This document shows, piece after piece, positions 26,242 to 34,492 of a stretch of 64,000 nt of DNA. The DNA is from Gordonia otitidis NBRC 100426. Its GTDB lineage: Bacteria > Actinomycetota > Actinomycetes > Mycobacteriales > Mycobacteriaceae. Both the position numbers and the translations under genes were made by a program. The stretch lies in NCBI RefSeq assembly GCF_000248075.1, contig NZ_BAFB01000170.1:39515-103514 (forward strand). The letters run 5' to 3'. The notes under the pieces are model-generated. The model saw only the letters and a program-made list of their open reading frames with translations, had not been told where the DNA came from and made no database searches. How positions within the stretch are numbered: the stretch's first letter is position 1; each line of letters opens with the position of its first letter.

Positions 26242-27396
26242 ATGGACTTCACCCTCCCCGAAACCGCAACCGCCGTCCGCGATCTCGCAGCCGATATCGC
26301 TACCAAGATCAGCTCCGACGACCGGGTCGCAACGCTCGAGGCCTCGTCGGCTCCCCTCGACGAACTGCTGTGGCGCGAACTGGCCTCGGCGGGCCTGCTC
26401 GCCCTCGAGCTGCCCGAAGCGCTTGCCGGTGACGCAGCGGGCGACCTCACGGCCGTCGAGAACACCACTGTCGCTGAGCAACTCGGCCGCCACCTGGCTC
26501 GGGTTCCTTTCGGTCAGCACGCGATCGCAGCGGGCCCGCTCCTCGCTCGAAATGCCACCACGACCCTCGCGACCGATTTGCTCCCCCGCATGGCGGACGG
26601 CACCCTCGTCGCTACCGCCGCCGTCGAAGAGGATCTCGGCGACGATGCGCTTTCGCCCACCACCGCACTCACCCGATCGGGCCGCGGATACCTGCTGCGC
26701 GGCACCAAGATCAACGTCCCCTACGCCGCGGCGGCCGGGCTCCTACTGGTCACCGCCACAGATGCCGACGGGGTCGCCGTTGCGGTCGTCGACGCGACCA
26801 CGGACGGCATCACCGTCACCGAGGCCCGAACCACCGGCCTCACCCCCACCTACCACGTCGAATTCTCCGACGTCGCAGTCGATGACGCACACGTGCTCCA
26901 CGGCGCCGACGTCGTCTCCGACCTCGTCGATCGCCTCACCCTCGCACTGTGTGCCGAACAGTCCGGCGTGCTCGCCGCAGCGCTGGCGGCCACGGCGTCC
27001 TACGCGCGCGAGCGGGAACAGTTCGGCCGGCCGATCGGCTCGTTTCAGGCCGTCGCACAGCGCCTCGCCGACGGCTACATCGACGTCTCGGCACTCTCTC
27101 TGACCACCACGCAGGCCGCGTGGATGTTCGCACAGTCCGGCAGCAGTTCTGACGACGCCGCAACCACCGACCACAACGAGATCGCCGCCGCCATCGCAAC
27201 AGCCAAGTTTTGGGCCGCGGAGTCGGGTCATCGGGTCGCGCACACGACCGTGCACGTCCACGGCGGCGTCGGACTCGATACCAGTCACCCCACGCACCGA
27301 TACTTCCTGCGCGCCAAGCAGAATGAGTTCACACTCGGGTCGGCGACCACAGCACTTCGACGGATCGGCGACATCCTCGCCGCCGCCCCAGCGTGA
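26242..27396 (+). CDS. chsE2: Steroid acyl-CoA dehydrogenase subunit ChsE2 (FadE27-like)
   Basis: This is the 384-residue partner subunit of ChsE1. It shows an acyl-CoA dehydrogenase fold with YAREREQFGRPIGSFQAVAQ and HVHGGVGLD. In this family only heteromeric complexes are active, with half the usual number of FAD sites. The ATG at 26242 follows GAGGAGC by six bases. fadD17 begins 13 bases after its stop, so the genes are co-transcribed. Confidence 0.92.
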   Translation: MDFTLPETATAVRDLAADIATKISSDDRVATLEASSAPLDELLWRELASAGLLALELPEALAGDAAGDLTAVENTTVAEQLGRHLARVPFGQHAIAAGPLLARNATTTLATDLLPRMADGTLVATAAVEEDLGDDALSPTTALTRSGRGYLLRGTKINVPYAAAAGLLLVTATDADGVAVAVVDATTDGITVTEARTTGLTPTYHVEFSDVAVDDAHVLHGADVVSDLVDRLTLALCAEQSGVLAAALAATASYAREREQFGRPIGSFQAVAQRLADGYIDVSALSLTTTQAAWMFAQSGSSSDDAATTDHNEIAAAIATAKFWAAESGHRVAHTTVHVHGGVGLDTSHPTHRYFLRAKQNEFTLGSATTALRRIGDILAAAPA

Positions 27397-27409
27397 TCAC
27401 GGCGTCGCA

Positions 27410-28906
27410 GTGACGGTCACCGACCTCCTGTCGAAGCTGGTCGACGTCACCGACCGAGGGCTCCACGTCGAGGATGAATTCGTGTCGTGGAGTGAGCATC
27501 TCCGCCGCTCCGCGCAGCGCGCTGCTGCGGTCACCGAACTGCTGACTCAGGGCCGACCACCACATGTTGGTGTGCTGATGAGCAATGTCGCGGAGTTCAG
27601 CTATGCGATCGCTGCCGCCGTCCTCGGCGAGTTCGTCGTCGTCGGGCTCAACACCACCCGGCGTGGAGCCGCGCTCGCAGCCGACATCGCCACCGCCGAC
27701 TGCGATCTGGTCCTCACCTGCTCGGACACCCGTCACCTACTCGACGGTGTCGACCACGGTGCGCGGGTCATCGACGTCGACTCCGACGAGTGGTCCACAC
27801 TCCTTGCGCCACACAGCGACACACCCGTCGATCTCCCTGATTCCTCCGACGACGATCTGCTGATGTTGATCTTCACGTCCGGCACCACGGGCGAACCCAA
27901 GGCCGTCCAATGCACGCATCGCACGTTTGCAGCAAGCGGAACGATGCTCGCCGAACGCTTCGACATCGGCCCCGCCGACAACGTCTACTTGTCGATGCCC
28001 ATGTTCCACTCGAACGCCACGATCGCAGGCTGGTCGGTCGCAGTGGCGGGCACGGCGTCGATCACGTTGCGTAACAGATTCTCTGCGCGTTCGTTTCTGC
28101 CGGATGTCCGCCGCTTCGGGATCACCTACGCCAACTACGTCGGAAAACCGTTGAACTACATACTCGCGACTCCAGAGCGGACAGACGACGCCGAGAACCC
28201 GCTGCGAATCGTGTACGGCAACGAGGCGTCGGCACGCGATCGTCGACGCTTCGCCGCACGGTTCGGTTGCCGCGTCGTCGACGGATTCGGTTCCACCGAG
28301 GGCGGTGTGGCCATCACACGCACTCCCGACACCCCAGACGACGCTCTCGGTCCCCTGCGGCCGCCGACAGCCATTGTCGACCAGGACACCGGCGCGCCGC
28401 TGCCCGCGGGCGAGATCGGAGAGATCGTGAACAGCTCTGGTCCGGGGCTGTTCAGTGGCTACTACGGGAATCCCGATGCCACCGCGGAACGGGTGCGCGG
28501 CGGTGTCTACCACACGGGCGACCTCGGGTGGGTCGACGACGCCGGCTACGTCCACTTCGCGGGCCGTCTCGGCGAGTGGATGCGCGTCGACGGCGAGAAC
28601 CTCTGCACCGGACCGATAGAACGAATCCTGCTACGGCACAGCAGCATCAGGCAGACTGCGGTCTACGGGGTACCGACGGAGATCGGCGACGAGATCGAGG
28701 CGGTACTGGTGGCACCCGCACTCGATCCCGCCGAGTTCGGCGACTTCCTGGCCGCGCAGACCGACCTCGGGCCCAAGCAGTGGCCGCAGCGCGTGCGCAT
28801 CGTCGACTCCCTGCCGGAGACCGCGACCTTCAAAACACTCAAACGCACACTCCGCGAAACCGATTCAGCCCCGACGTGGACCCGCCGCGGCCACACCTAC
28901 GCGTGA
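27410..28906 (+). CDS. fadD17: Acyl-CoA synthetase FadD17-like
   Basis: The 498-residue enzyme of the ANL superfamily activates a carboxylate with ATP and CoA. It has the P-loop-like FTSGTTGEPKA, a GFGSTEG motif near the middle and the hinge YHTGDLGWVDDAG. FadD17 of M. tuberculosis is reported to activate steroids with shortened side chains and lies at the same position after fadE26-fadE27. The GTG at 27410 is 13 bases after the chsE2 stop; no strong ribosome binding site is seen, so coupling is likely. Confidence 0.9.
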   Translation: MTVTDLLSKLVDVTDRGLHVEDEFVSWSEHLRRSAQRAAAVTELLTQGRPPHVGVLMSNVAEFSYAIAAAVLGEFVVVGLNTTRRGAALAADIATADCDLVLTCSDTRHLLDGVDHGARVIDVDSDEWSTLLAPHSDTPVDLPDSSDDDLLMLIFTSGTTGEPKAVQCTHRTFAASGTMLAERFDIGPADNVYLSMPMFHSNATIAGWSVAVAGTASITLRNRFSARSFLPDVRRFGITYANYVGKPLNYILATPERTDDAENPLRIVYGNEASARDRRRFAARFGCRVVDGFGSTEGGVAITRTPDTPDDALGPLRPPTAIVDQDTGAPLPAGEIGEIVNSSGPGLFSGYYGNPDATAERVRGGVYHTGDLGWVDDAGYVHFAGRLGEWMRVDGENLCTGPIERILLRHSSIRQTAVYGVPTEIGDEIEAVLVAPALDPAEFGDFLAAQTDLGPKQWPQRVRIVDSLPETATFKTLKRTLRETDSAPTWTRRGHTYA

Positions 28907-29226
28907 CCGCCGGCCCGCTCGCCCCACTCCCCCGCGCGCGCAGAAAGTAGCGGAAAGACCCCTTCCCCGACTCCCCTCCCCTCCCCCTACAAACTTCCCG
29001 CGGAAACCACAGAAACCAGGGGAAGGCCCGACGCTGCCCCACCGCTCACCCCGGCTTCAGGCCGAGCCCCGGGCCCGGCCCGGCGCCCCCCGCGCGCGCA
29101 GAAAGTGGCGGAAAGACTCCTTCCCCGACTTCCCTCCCCTTCCCCTACAAACTTCCCGCGGAAACCACAGAAACCAGGGGAAAGCCCGACGCTGCCCCAC
29201 CGCTCACCCCACCCCCGCGCCACGAC
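28907..29226. repeat. Intergenic region with a 122-bp direct repeat
   Basis: Bases 28931-29052 and 29089-29210 are direct copies, 158 bp apart, with about five differences. Each starts in a GC alternation (CGCGCGCGCAGAAAGT) and contains CCTTCCCC and the segment CTTCCCGCGGAAACCACAG. No open frame in either strand looks like a gene. The same region holds GC-only sequence at 29053-29088. Related but shorter sequence recurs on the far side of the gene at 29315. Confidence 0.85.
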
Positions 29227-29263
29227 TTATCCACAACCACACGATTCCGTCGAGTTATCCACA
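29227..29263. promoter_or_regulatory. Two consensus DnaA-box 9-mers
   Basis: TTATCCACA occurs at 29227-29235 and again at 29255-29263, in the same orientation and 28 bp apart, 52 to 88 bases before the ATG at 29315. Both are perfect matches to the strong DnaA box. Nothing else here suggests a replication origin. Confidence 0.6.
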
Positions 29264-29314
29264 ACCAGGTGCACAGGCCGACACCTTTCCGCGACTTTCG
29301 GCCACGATCACTGC

Positions 29315-30307
29315 ATGACCTCATTCCACGCATCCGATCCCGACGGCTCGGCGTCGGACAGTCGAATCATCTATCGGCGCACCGTCATCGGCGAAGGACA
29401 CACTGACCGCGACATCCGGCGCGCGCTCAGAGATCAACAGATCGAGCGTCTGCGACAGGGCTCGTACGTGTCCAGCTCTGCCTACGCCGACCTCGAAGAC
29501 TACGAACGCGCCGAAACCAGATACCGCGACATGGTCGTCGCCGCGGCGCGTAGTGGAGGCCCGCGTCGATTCCTAAGTCATCAGTCGGCGGCTGTCATGC
29601 TCGGGGTCCCGCTGCTGAACCCCGACCGGTCGACGGTGCACTTCGTCTCCGAGCGCTCCGGACGTACCTCGCCCGGACTCGCGATCCATCAGGCGCCCAT
29701 CCCTGACGAACACGTGGTGAGCATCGACGGAATCCTGGTCACCTCGATCGGACGAACGGTCTGCGACGTCGCGCGCCTCGGTAACCTCCGACAAGCCGTC
29801 TGCGCACTCGACAGTGGGCTGTATCAAGGACGAATTCGTGAACAGCCCATCGACCTCGCCGCCATCGTCGACGCACTCGGCCCCTGCCACGGGATCAACG
29901 TGCTCCGGACCGCACTGCTCCTGGCCACCGACCTATCGGAGTCGATCGGTGAGACGATCAGCCGTTGCATTTTCTGCGAGTCGGAGCTCATCCCCGACCC
30001 GGAACTGCAGGTGGTCATCACGCTCCCCGACGGCACCATGTATCGCTGTGATTTCGGGTGGCGGGATTCTGAAGGCAATCTACGAGTGGTCGGCGAGTTC
30101 GACGGCCGGCTCAAGTACCACCGCGCCTCCGCCGACAGCGGAGCGATGCTTCCGGAAGAGGTGATCTACGACGAGAAGCTGCGCGAGGACGCGATTCGTG
30201 CCCGCGACATCACCTTCGCGCGGTGGACCTGGAACGAACTCGCCGCACCGAGGCGCCTCACCGAACGCATCCACGACGCATTGCTGCGCGGAGGCGTCTT
30301 GAAGTGA
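29315..30307 (+). CDS. AbiEi-type winged-helix protein with Vsr/DUF559-like C-terminal domain
   Basis: The 330-residue protein has an N-terminal winged-helix-like region (RDIRRALRDQQIERLRQGSY, about residues 30-55) of the type annotated as AbiEi antitoxin. A middle domain follows, then a C-terminal domain resembling the very-short-patch-repair/DUF559 nuclease fold. That domain has CDFGW, then VGEFDGRLKY and EKLREDAIRARD, close to a D-ExDGxxK pattern of PD-(D/E)xK enzymes. A related gene is at 40580. No toxin partner is next to it, so the antitoxin label should not be taken as function. The ATG at 29315 lacks a clear ribosome binding site. Confidence 0.7.
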   Translation: MTSFHASDPDGSASDSRIIYRRTVIGEGHTDRDIRRALRDQQIERLRQGSYVSSSAYADLEDYERAETRYRDMVVAAARSGGPRRFLSHQSAAVMLGVPLLNPDRSTVHFVSERSGRTSPGLAIHQAPIPDEHVVSIDGILVTSIGRTVCDVARLGNLRQAVCALDSGLYQGRIREQPIDLAAIVDALGPCHGINVLRTALLLATDLSESIGETISRCIFCESELIPDPELQVVITLPDGTMYRCDFGWRDSEGNLRVVGEFDGRLKYHRASADSGAMLPEEVIYDEKLREDAIRARDITFARWTWNELAAPRRLTERIHDALLRGGVLK

Positions 30308-30510
30308 AGTCACCTACAGCGAATGTGCCTCACTCCGACCATCGGGCCCAGGCCACGCGACTGCGCTTCGACACGCAACCCCCGACTCCCCTGTATCGCG
30401 CGTCTCCTCTCGCGTAGCCGGCCTCACCTTCGTGACACTCGACGCTTCTCTGGCACACCCTTCCCCGACTTTCACGCCTTTCCCCGCGAAACAACCCGCG
30501 GAACAGCACA

Positions 30511-30545
30511 AAAGTAGGGGAAGGAATCTTTCCCCTACTTTTGGC
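30511..30545. terminator. Perfect 14-bp hairpin between convergent genes
   Basis: CAAAAGTAGGGGAA (30511-30524) pairs perfectly with TTCCCCTACTTTTG (30532-30545) around a seven-base loop. It lies between the gene ending at 30307 and the convergent gene ending at 30691. The arm ends in T4 in one direction and A4 in the other, so it can terminate both. Confidence 0.75.
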
Positions 30546-30550
30546 GGACA

Positions 30551-30668
30551 GCCCGGGGCGAGCAGCGCGGGGCAGGCAGCGCGGACAGTGCGGGGCGAGC
30601 AGCGCGGGCGGTGCGGCAGGCAGCGCGGGGCGGTCAGAGCAGCGCGGGCAGCGCGGGGCGAGCACCGA
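30551..30668. repeat. GC-rich degenerate tandem repeat
   Basis: About 118 bp of imperfect copies of GCAGCGCGGGGCGA-like units lie between the hairpin and the end of the next gene. I see no gene in 30308-30690; apart from the hairpin and this tract, the region holds only unremarkable sequence. Confidence 0.7.
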
Positions 30669-30690
30669 GACCACCGGCCGCCGAGGAGCC

Positions 30691-31837
30691 CTACTCCAGC
30701 GTCTTGCCCAGCCGCACGGCGGATTCCTGGTACTCGCTGACCAGGTCAGCGATCAACTCGGCGACCGGAGTGATCGAGTTCATGCGCCCGACGATCTGGC
30801 CTGCGGGGCATCGCGACGACGTCCGCGTCATCGGCCTGAGAGATGCGCGCATGCGCTTCCCCCACGAGAAGATTCTGCAGCGGCATCGGCAACGGTTCCG
30901 GAGCGCCGGGTGCATCCCAGGCGTCGGTCCACTTCGTCCTCAGCAGGCGGGCAGGCTTGCCCGAGTAGATCCGGCGTCGAACGGTATCCCGCGACGACGC
31001 CGCCAGCAGCGCCTTCTGCACGGTCGACGGTCCGTTTCCGGTCGCGCCGAGCCGGTATTCGGCGGCGGTCAGCCAGTAAGTGCCCATCCACACGCCCTGC
31101 GCTCCCAGCGCAATTGCCGCGGCCATCTGCCGCCCACTGCCGACGCCACCCGCCGCCAAAACAGGGGCCCGATCGCCCACCGCGTCGACGAGTTCCGGCC
31201 ACAACACCATCGAGGTGACCTCACCGGTGTGACCGCCACCCTCATATCCCTGCGCGATCACGATGTCGACGCCAGCGTCCACGTGGTGCAGCGCATGGTC
31301 TTTCGCTCCGGCAAGGGCCGCGACCTGCACGCCGTTCTCGTGCGCGACGCCGATGACGTCCGGCGGCGGCGATCCGAGCGCGTTCGCGATCAGCTTGATC
31401 TGCCCGTACTTTCGGGCGTGCTCCATCGCGACGTCGACATGCGAGCGCGCGACCGAATGCAGCCACCCGAGCACACCGGTGTTGAGCCGTTCACCGTTCT
31501 CCAACGGCGGCACCCCGAGATCGTCGAGGGTACGTTCGACGAAAGCCCGGTGCTCGGGCGGAATCATCGACTCCAGATCGACCTTGCTTCCCTCCGTGGG
31601 GATCTTGGCGGGCATCACGACGTCGACGCCGAACGGCTTGCCTTCGGTGTGTTCGTGCATCCACTCGAGCACCTCGTCGAGTTCGGACGCCTCATTGAAG
31701 CGGACACACCCGAGCACACCCATTCCACCTGAGCGGCTGATCGCGGCAGCCACCTCCTGGCTCGGCGTGAAGCCGAAGATCGGGTAGTCGATCCCGAAGC
31801 GTTCGGTGAGTTCTGTTCTGATCACACGATTACTCAT
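30691..31837 (-). CDS. Nitronate monooxygenase-family flavoprotein, frameshifted near the C-terminus
   Basis: An FMN-dependent TIM-barrel oxidoreductase of the nitronate monooxygenase family, with IAQGYEGGGHTGEV near residue 180 and VLAAGGVGSGRQ after it. The ATG at 31837 lies four bases after the fadD19 stop, so it is the second gene of that operon. Near the end, a CCCC run on the coding strand (30805-30808) shifts the frame. The uncorrected frame ends in unrelated sequence at 30746. In the next frame the expected tail begins PAGQIVGRMNSI and ends at 30691. One extra C explains this; it could be a sequencing error or a real mutation. IpdC at 55602 is a relative. Confidence 0.8.
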
Positions 31838-31841
31838 GCTT

Positions 31842-33488
31842 TCATGCCCTTCCGCTGACGACCTGCGACGACGCGTCGGCCGGCCGTGACTCGGTGATCT
31901 CTCTGCCCCACGCGTAGTTCGGCTTACCAGCGGGCGAGCGCTTGATCTCATCGACATACCAGACACTGCGCGGACACTTGTATCCGGCAACCTGTTCCCG
32001 CACAACGTGGTTCAGTTCGTCGAGACTCGGCTTGGCCCCGTCACGGGTCGCGATGACGGCCGCGACTCGCTGTCCGTATCGATCGTCGGGGATGCCGACG
32101 ACGACGGTGTCGAACACGTCGGGGTGTGCCTTGAGCGCGGCCTCGACCTCCTCTGGGAAGACCTTCTCACCGCCTGTGTTGATCGACTGGGAGCCGCGAC
32201 CCATCATCGTGATGGAGCCGTCGACGTCGACCGTCGCGAGGTCGCCCGGAATGGAGTACCGGATACCGTTGAACTCCTTGAAGGTTCGGGCAGTCTTCTC
32301 CGGATCGTTGTAGTAGCGCAACGGTATGTTCCCCGACCTCGCGAGGATTCCGACCTCGCCGGAGCCCGGCTCGACCGGACTGCCGTCTTCACGCAACACC
32401 ACGGCAGCCTTGTCGGCCGTCACTCTCGGTGCGCCCGTGTGCGATTGCCCCTTCTGCGCCGCGGACATGCCGCTGAATCCGGTCTCGGACGATCCTATGG
32501 CGTCGATGACGAGCAGATTCGGCATGAGTTCGAGATATTCGTCCTTCACGCTGGCCGAGAACAGGGCGGCCGACGACGCAAGCGACACAACGGATGCGGT
32601 GTCGTAGCGCCGACCATCGGGATGCCCCGCGCGCAGTGCGTCGACCATCGGTCGCGCCATCGCGTCACCGGTGATCATCACGACGTTGACCTTGTGCTGC
32701 TCGATGATCTGCCAGGTGAGGTGCGCACCGAACTCGGGGTAGATCACCGCCTTGCCGCCGGCGAAGAGCTCTTGGAATACGGCCCACTGCGATCCGCCGT
32801 GGATGAACGGCGGGATCGGGTAGCGAACCAGTTGACCACCGGCCGCGCCGTCGCGAGCCTGCTGCCATTCGTCGGAGATCTTCTCACCCGTGTAGAAGTT
32901 GATCCCACCGCCCAATACCCGCCAGATGTCCTCTTGCCGCCAGACGACGCCCTTCGGGAGTCCCGTTGTTCCCCCCGTGTACAGCATGTAGAGGTCGTCG
33001 TCGCTGCGCGGCGCGAAATCACGCTCGACGCTCCCGCGGTCCAGAGCATCGGCATACGAAATCGCGCCGTTGGGTGCGTCCACGTCCGAGCCGTCGTCGA
33101 CGACGATCACGTGGCCCAGTTCCGGTGCCTTCGGTAACACGTTCCGCACCCTGTCGCCATACTGTCGTTCGTAGATCAGGACCTTCATGTCGGAGTCGGT
33201 GACGATGTGTTCGAGTTCGGCGGTCACGTACCGGTAGTTGACATTGACCATCACCGCCCGAGCCTTGAAGATGGCGAACATCGCCACAACGCATTCCAGC
33301 GTGTTCCTGCTGTACAGACCCACCGCGTCACCCGGCTCCACACCGAGTGCGATCAGCTCGTGGGCGAGCGCGTTCGCGTCGCGCTCCAGCTCGGCGTACG
33401 TCATCGATCGGTCGGCGGTTTCCAACGCGGTTCGGTCGGACATCAGGTCGACGGCGTGTTCGATCAGGTCGGCGATGTGGAAGGCCAT
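31842..33488 (-). CDS. fadD19: Steroid-CoA ligase FadD19-like
   Basis: FadD19 activates the full-length oxidised C8 sterol side chain with CoA, the first committed step of side-chain degradation, and is needed for C24-branched sterols in rhodococci. The 548-residue protein equals M. tuberculosis FadD19 in length. It has YTGGTTGLPKGV, the conserved IPPFIHGGSQ, GSSETGF, and the C-terminal PAGKPNYAW. The ATG at 33488 lies seven bases after a TAATTT -10 (33501-33496 on this strand). Divergent echA19 and the shared KstR-like site match the known fadD19/echA19 arrangement. Confidence 0.93.
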   Translation of the reverse strand: MAFHIADLIEHAVDLMSDRTALETADRSMTYAELERDANALAHELIALGVEPGDAVGLYSRNTLECVVAMFAIFKARAVMVNVNYRYVTAELEHIVTDSDMKVLIYERQYGDRVRNVLPKAPELGHVIVVDDGSDVDAPNGAISYADALDRGSVERDFAPRSDDDLYMLYTGGTTGLPKGVVWRQEDIWRVLGGGINFYTGEKISDEWQQARDGAAGGQLVRYPIPPFIHGGSQWAVFQELFAGGKAVIYPEFGAHLTWQIIEQHKVNVVMITGDAMARPMVDALRAGHPDGRRYDTASVVSLASSAALFSASVKDEYLELMPNLLVIDAIGSSETGFSGMSAAQKGQSHTGAPRVTADKAAVVLREDGSPVEPGSGEVGILARSGNIPLRYYNDPEKTARTFKEFNGIRYSIPGDLATVDVDGSITMMGRGSQSINTGGEKVFPEEVEAALKAHPDVFDTVVVGIPDDRYGQRVAAVIATRDGAKPSLDELNHVVREQVAGYKCPRSVWYVDEIKRSPAGKPNYAWGREITESRPADASSQVVSGRA

Positions 33489-33499
33489 GACGATAAAAT

Positions 33500-33513
33500 T
33501 AGAACGTGTTACT
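33500..33513. promoter_or_regulatory. KstR-type operator between fadD19 and echA19
   Basis: TAGAACGTGTTACT has the full KstR core (AACGTGTT) and one mismatch at the last fixed base (T for A). It overlaps -10 elements on both strands (TAATTT toward fadD19, TACTGT toward echA19). Confidence 0.75.
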
Positions 33514-33598
33514 GTTTTCGGCAAGGCCTGATCACGTGTTCGACGCGCCGTGTCCGCCGTCGGAGGCAACGGGATCACAACGACCCCAAGGAGTACCG

Positions 33599-34381
33599 AT
33601 GCCGGAGTGCCTCGTCGAGAAGCGCGGCCACGTTCTCATCGTGACCATGAACCGCCCGCAGGCCCGCAACGCGCTGTCGACCGAGATGATGGCGATCATG
33701 GAGGATGCCTGGGATCAGGTCGACGACGACCCCGACATCCGCGTCGCCATCCTGACCGGAGCCGGTGGCTATTTCTGCGCGGGCGCCGACCTCAAATCGA
33801 TGAACGCCAAGCCCGCGGGCGACAAGTTCGCCGAGGGCGGCTGGGATCTCACCCGGATGCCCGCTTTGCTGAAGGGTCGTCGGCTCACCAAACCACTCAT
33901 CGCAGCGGTCGAGGGTCCCGCCATCGCCGGCGGTACCGAGATCCTGCAGGGCACCGACATCCGCGTCGCAGGCGAGAGTGCGAAGTTCGGTGTGTCCGAA
34001 GCGAAGTGGGGATTGTTCCCGCTTGGCGGCAGTGCAGTGCGGCTGGTCCGCCAGATCCCGTACACGATCGCCGCCGACATCCTGCTCACCGGCAGACACA
34101 TCACCGCGGCAGAGGCCAAGGAGTACGGCCTGATCGGTTACGTCGTCCCCGACGGTTCCGCACTCGACAAAGCACTCGAGATCGCCGACGTCATCGCGGC
34201 CAACGGTCCCCTCGCCGTGCAAGCGATACTCAGGACCATCCGTGACACCGAGGGCCTTCACGAGGAGGACGCATTCAAGATCGACGCCGACCTCGGCGCG
34301 CGCGTCTTCATGAGCAAAGACGCCAAGATCGGCCCCAGAGCGTTCGCCGCCAAGGAAAAGCCTGTCTTCACCGGCGAATGA
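33599..34381 (+). CDS. echA19: Enoyl-CoA hydratase EchA19-like
   Basis: EchA19 hydrates the enoyl-CoA formed during sterol side-chain beta-oxidation. The 260-residue crotonase-fold protein has the oxyanion-hole segments [12 protein letters not shown] and [12 protein letters not shown] and the Glu-containing [12 protein letters not shown]. The ATG at 33599 follows AAGGAG by five bases. It is divergent from fadD19 with a shared operator, as in M. tuberculosis Rv3515c/Rv3516. Confidence 0.92.
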   Translation: MPECLVEKRGHVLIVTMNRPQARNALSTEMMAIMEDAWDQVDDDPDIRVAILTGAGGYFCAGADLKSMNAKPAGDKFAEGGWDLTRMPALLKGRRLTKPLIAAVEGPAIAGGTEILQGTDIRVAGESAKFGVSEAKWGLFPLGGSAVRLVRQIPYTIAADILLTGRHITAAEAKEYGLIGYVVPDGSALDKALEIADVIAANGPLAVQAILRTIRDTEGLHEEDAFKIDADLGARVFMSKDAKIGPRAFAAKEKPVFTGE

Positions 34382-34492
34382 CCTCTCGGCGACAGCACCG
34401 AGTCTCACTCGCAGACCCAACCGGGGTCATCATTCGTCCACCTGGGGGCGCGGTTCGTTGACACCTCGAAGCACGCACGGCAGGGTCGTGAC

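Noticed and set aside
28907..29226. Insertion sequence remnant
   Set aside because: No transposase fragment, terminal inverted repeat pair or target duplication could be found; only a direct duplication is visible.
29227..29263. Replication origin (because of two DnaA boxes)
   Set aside because: There are only two boxes, no AT-rich unwinding region, and no dnaA, dnaN or parAB genes nearby.
29315..30307. Complete type IV toxin-antitoxin system
   Set aside because: The N-terminal winged helix resembles AbiEi, but no nucleotidyltransferase toxin gene is adjacent on either side.
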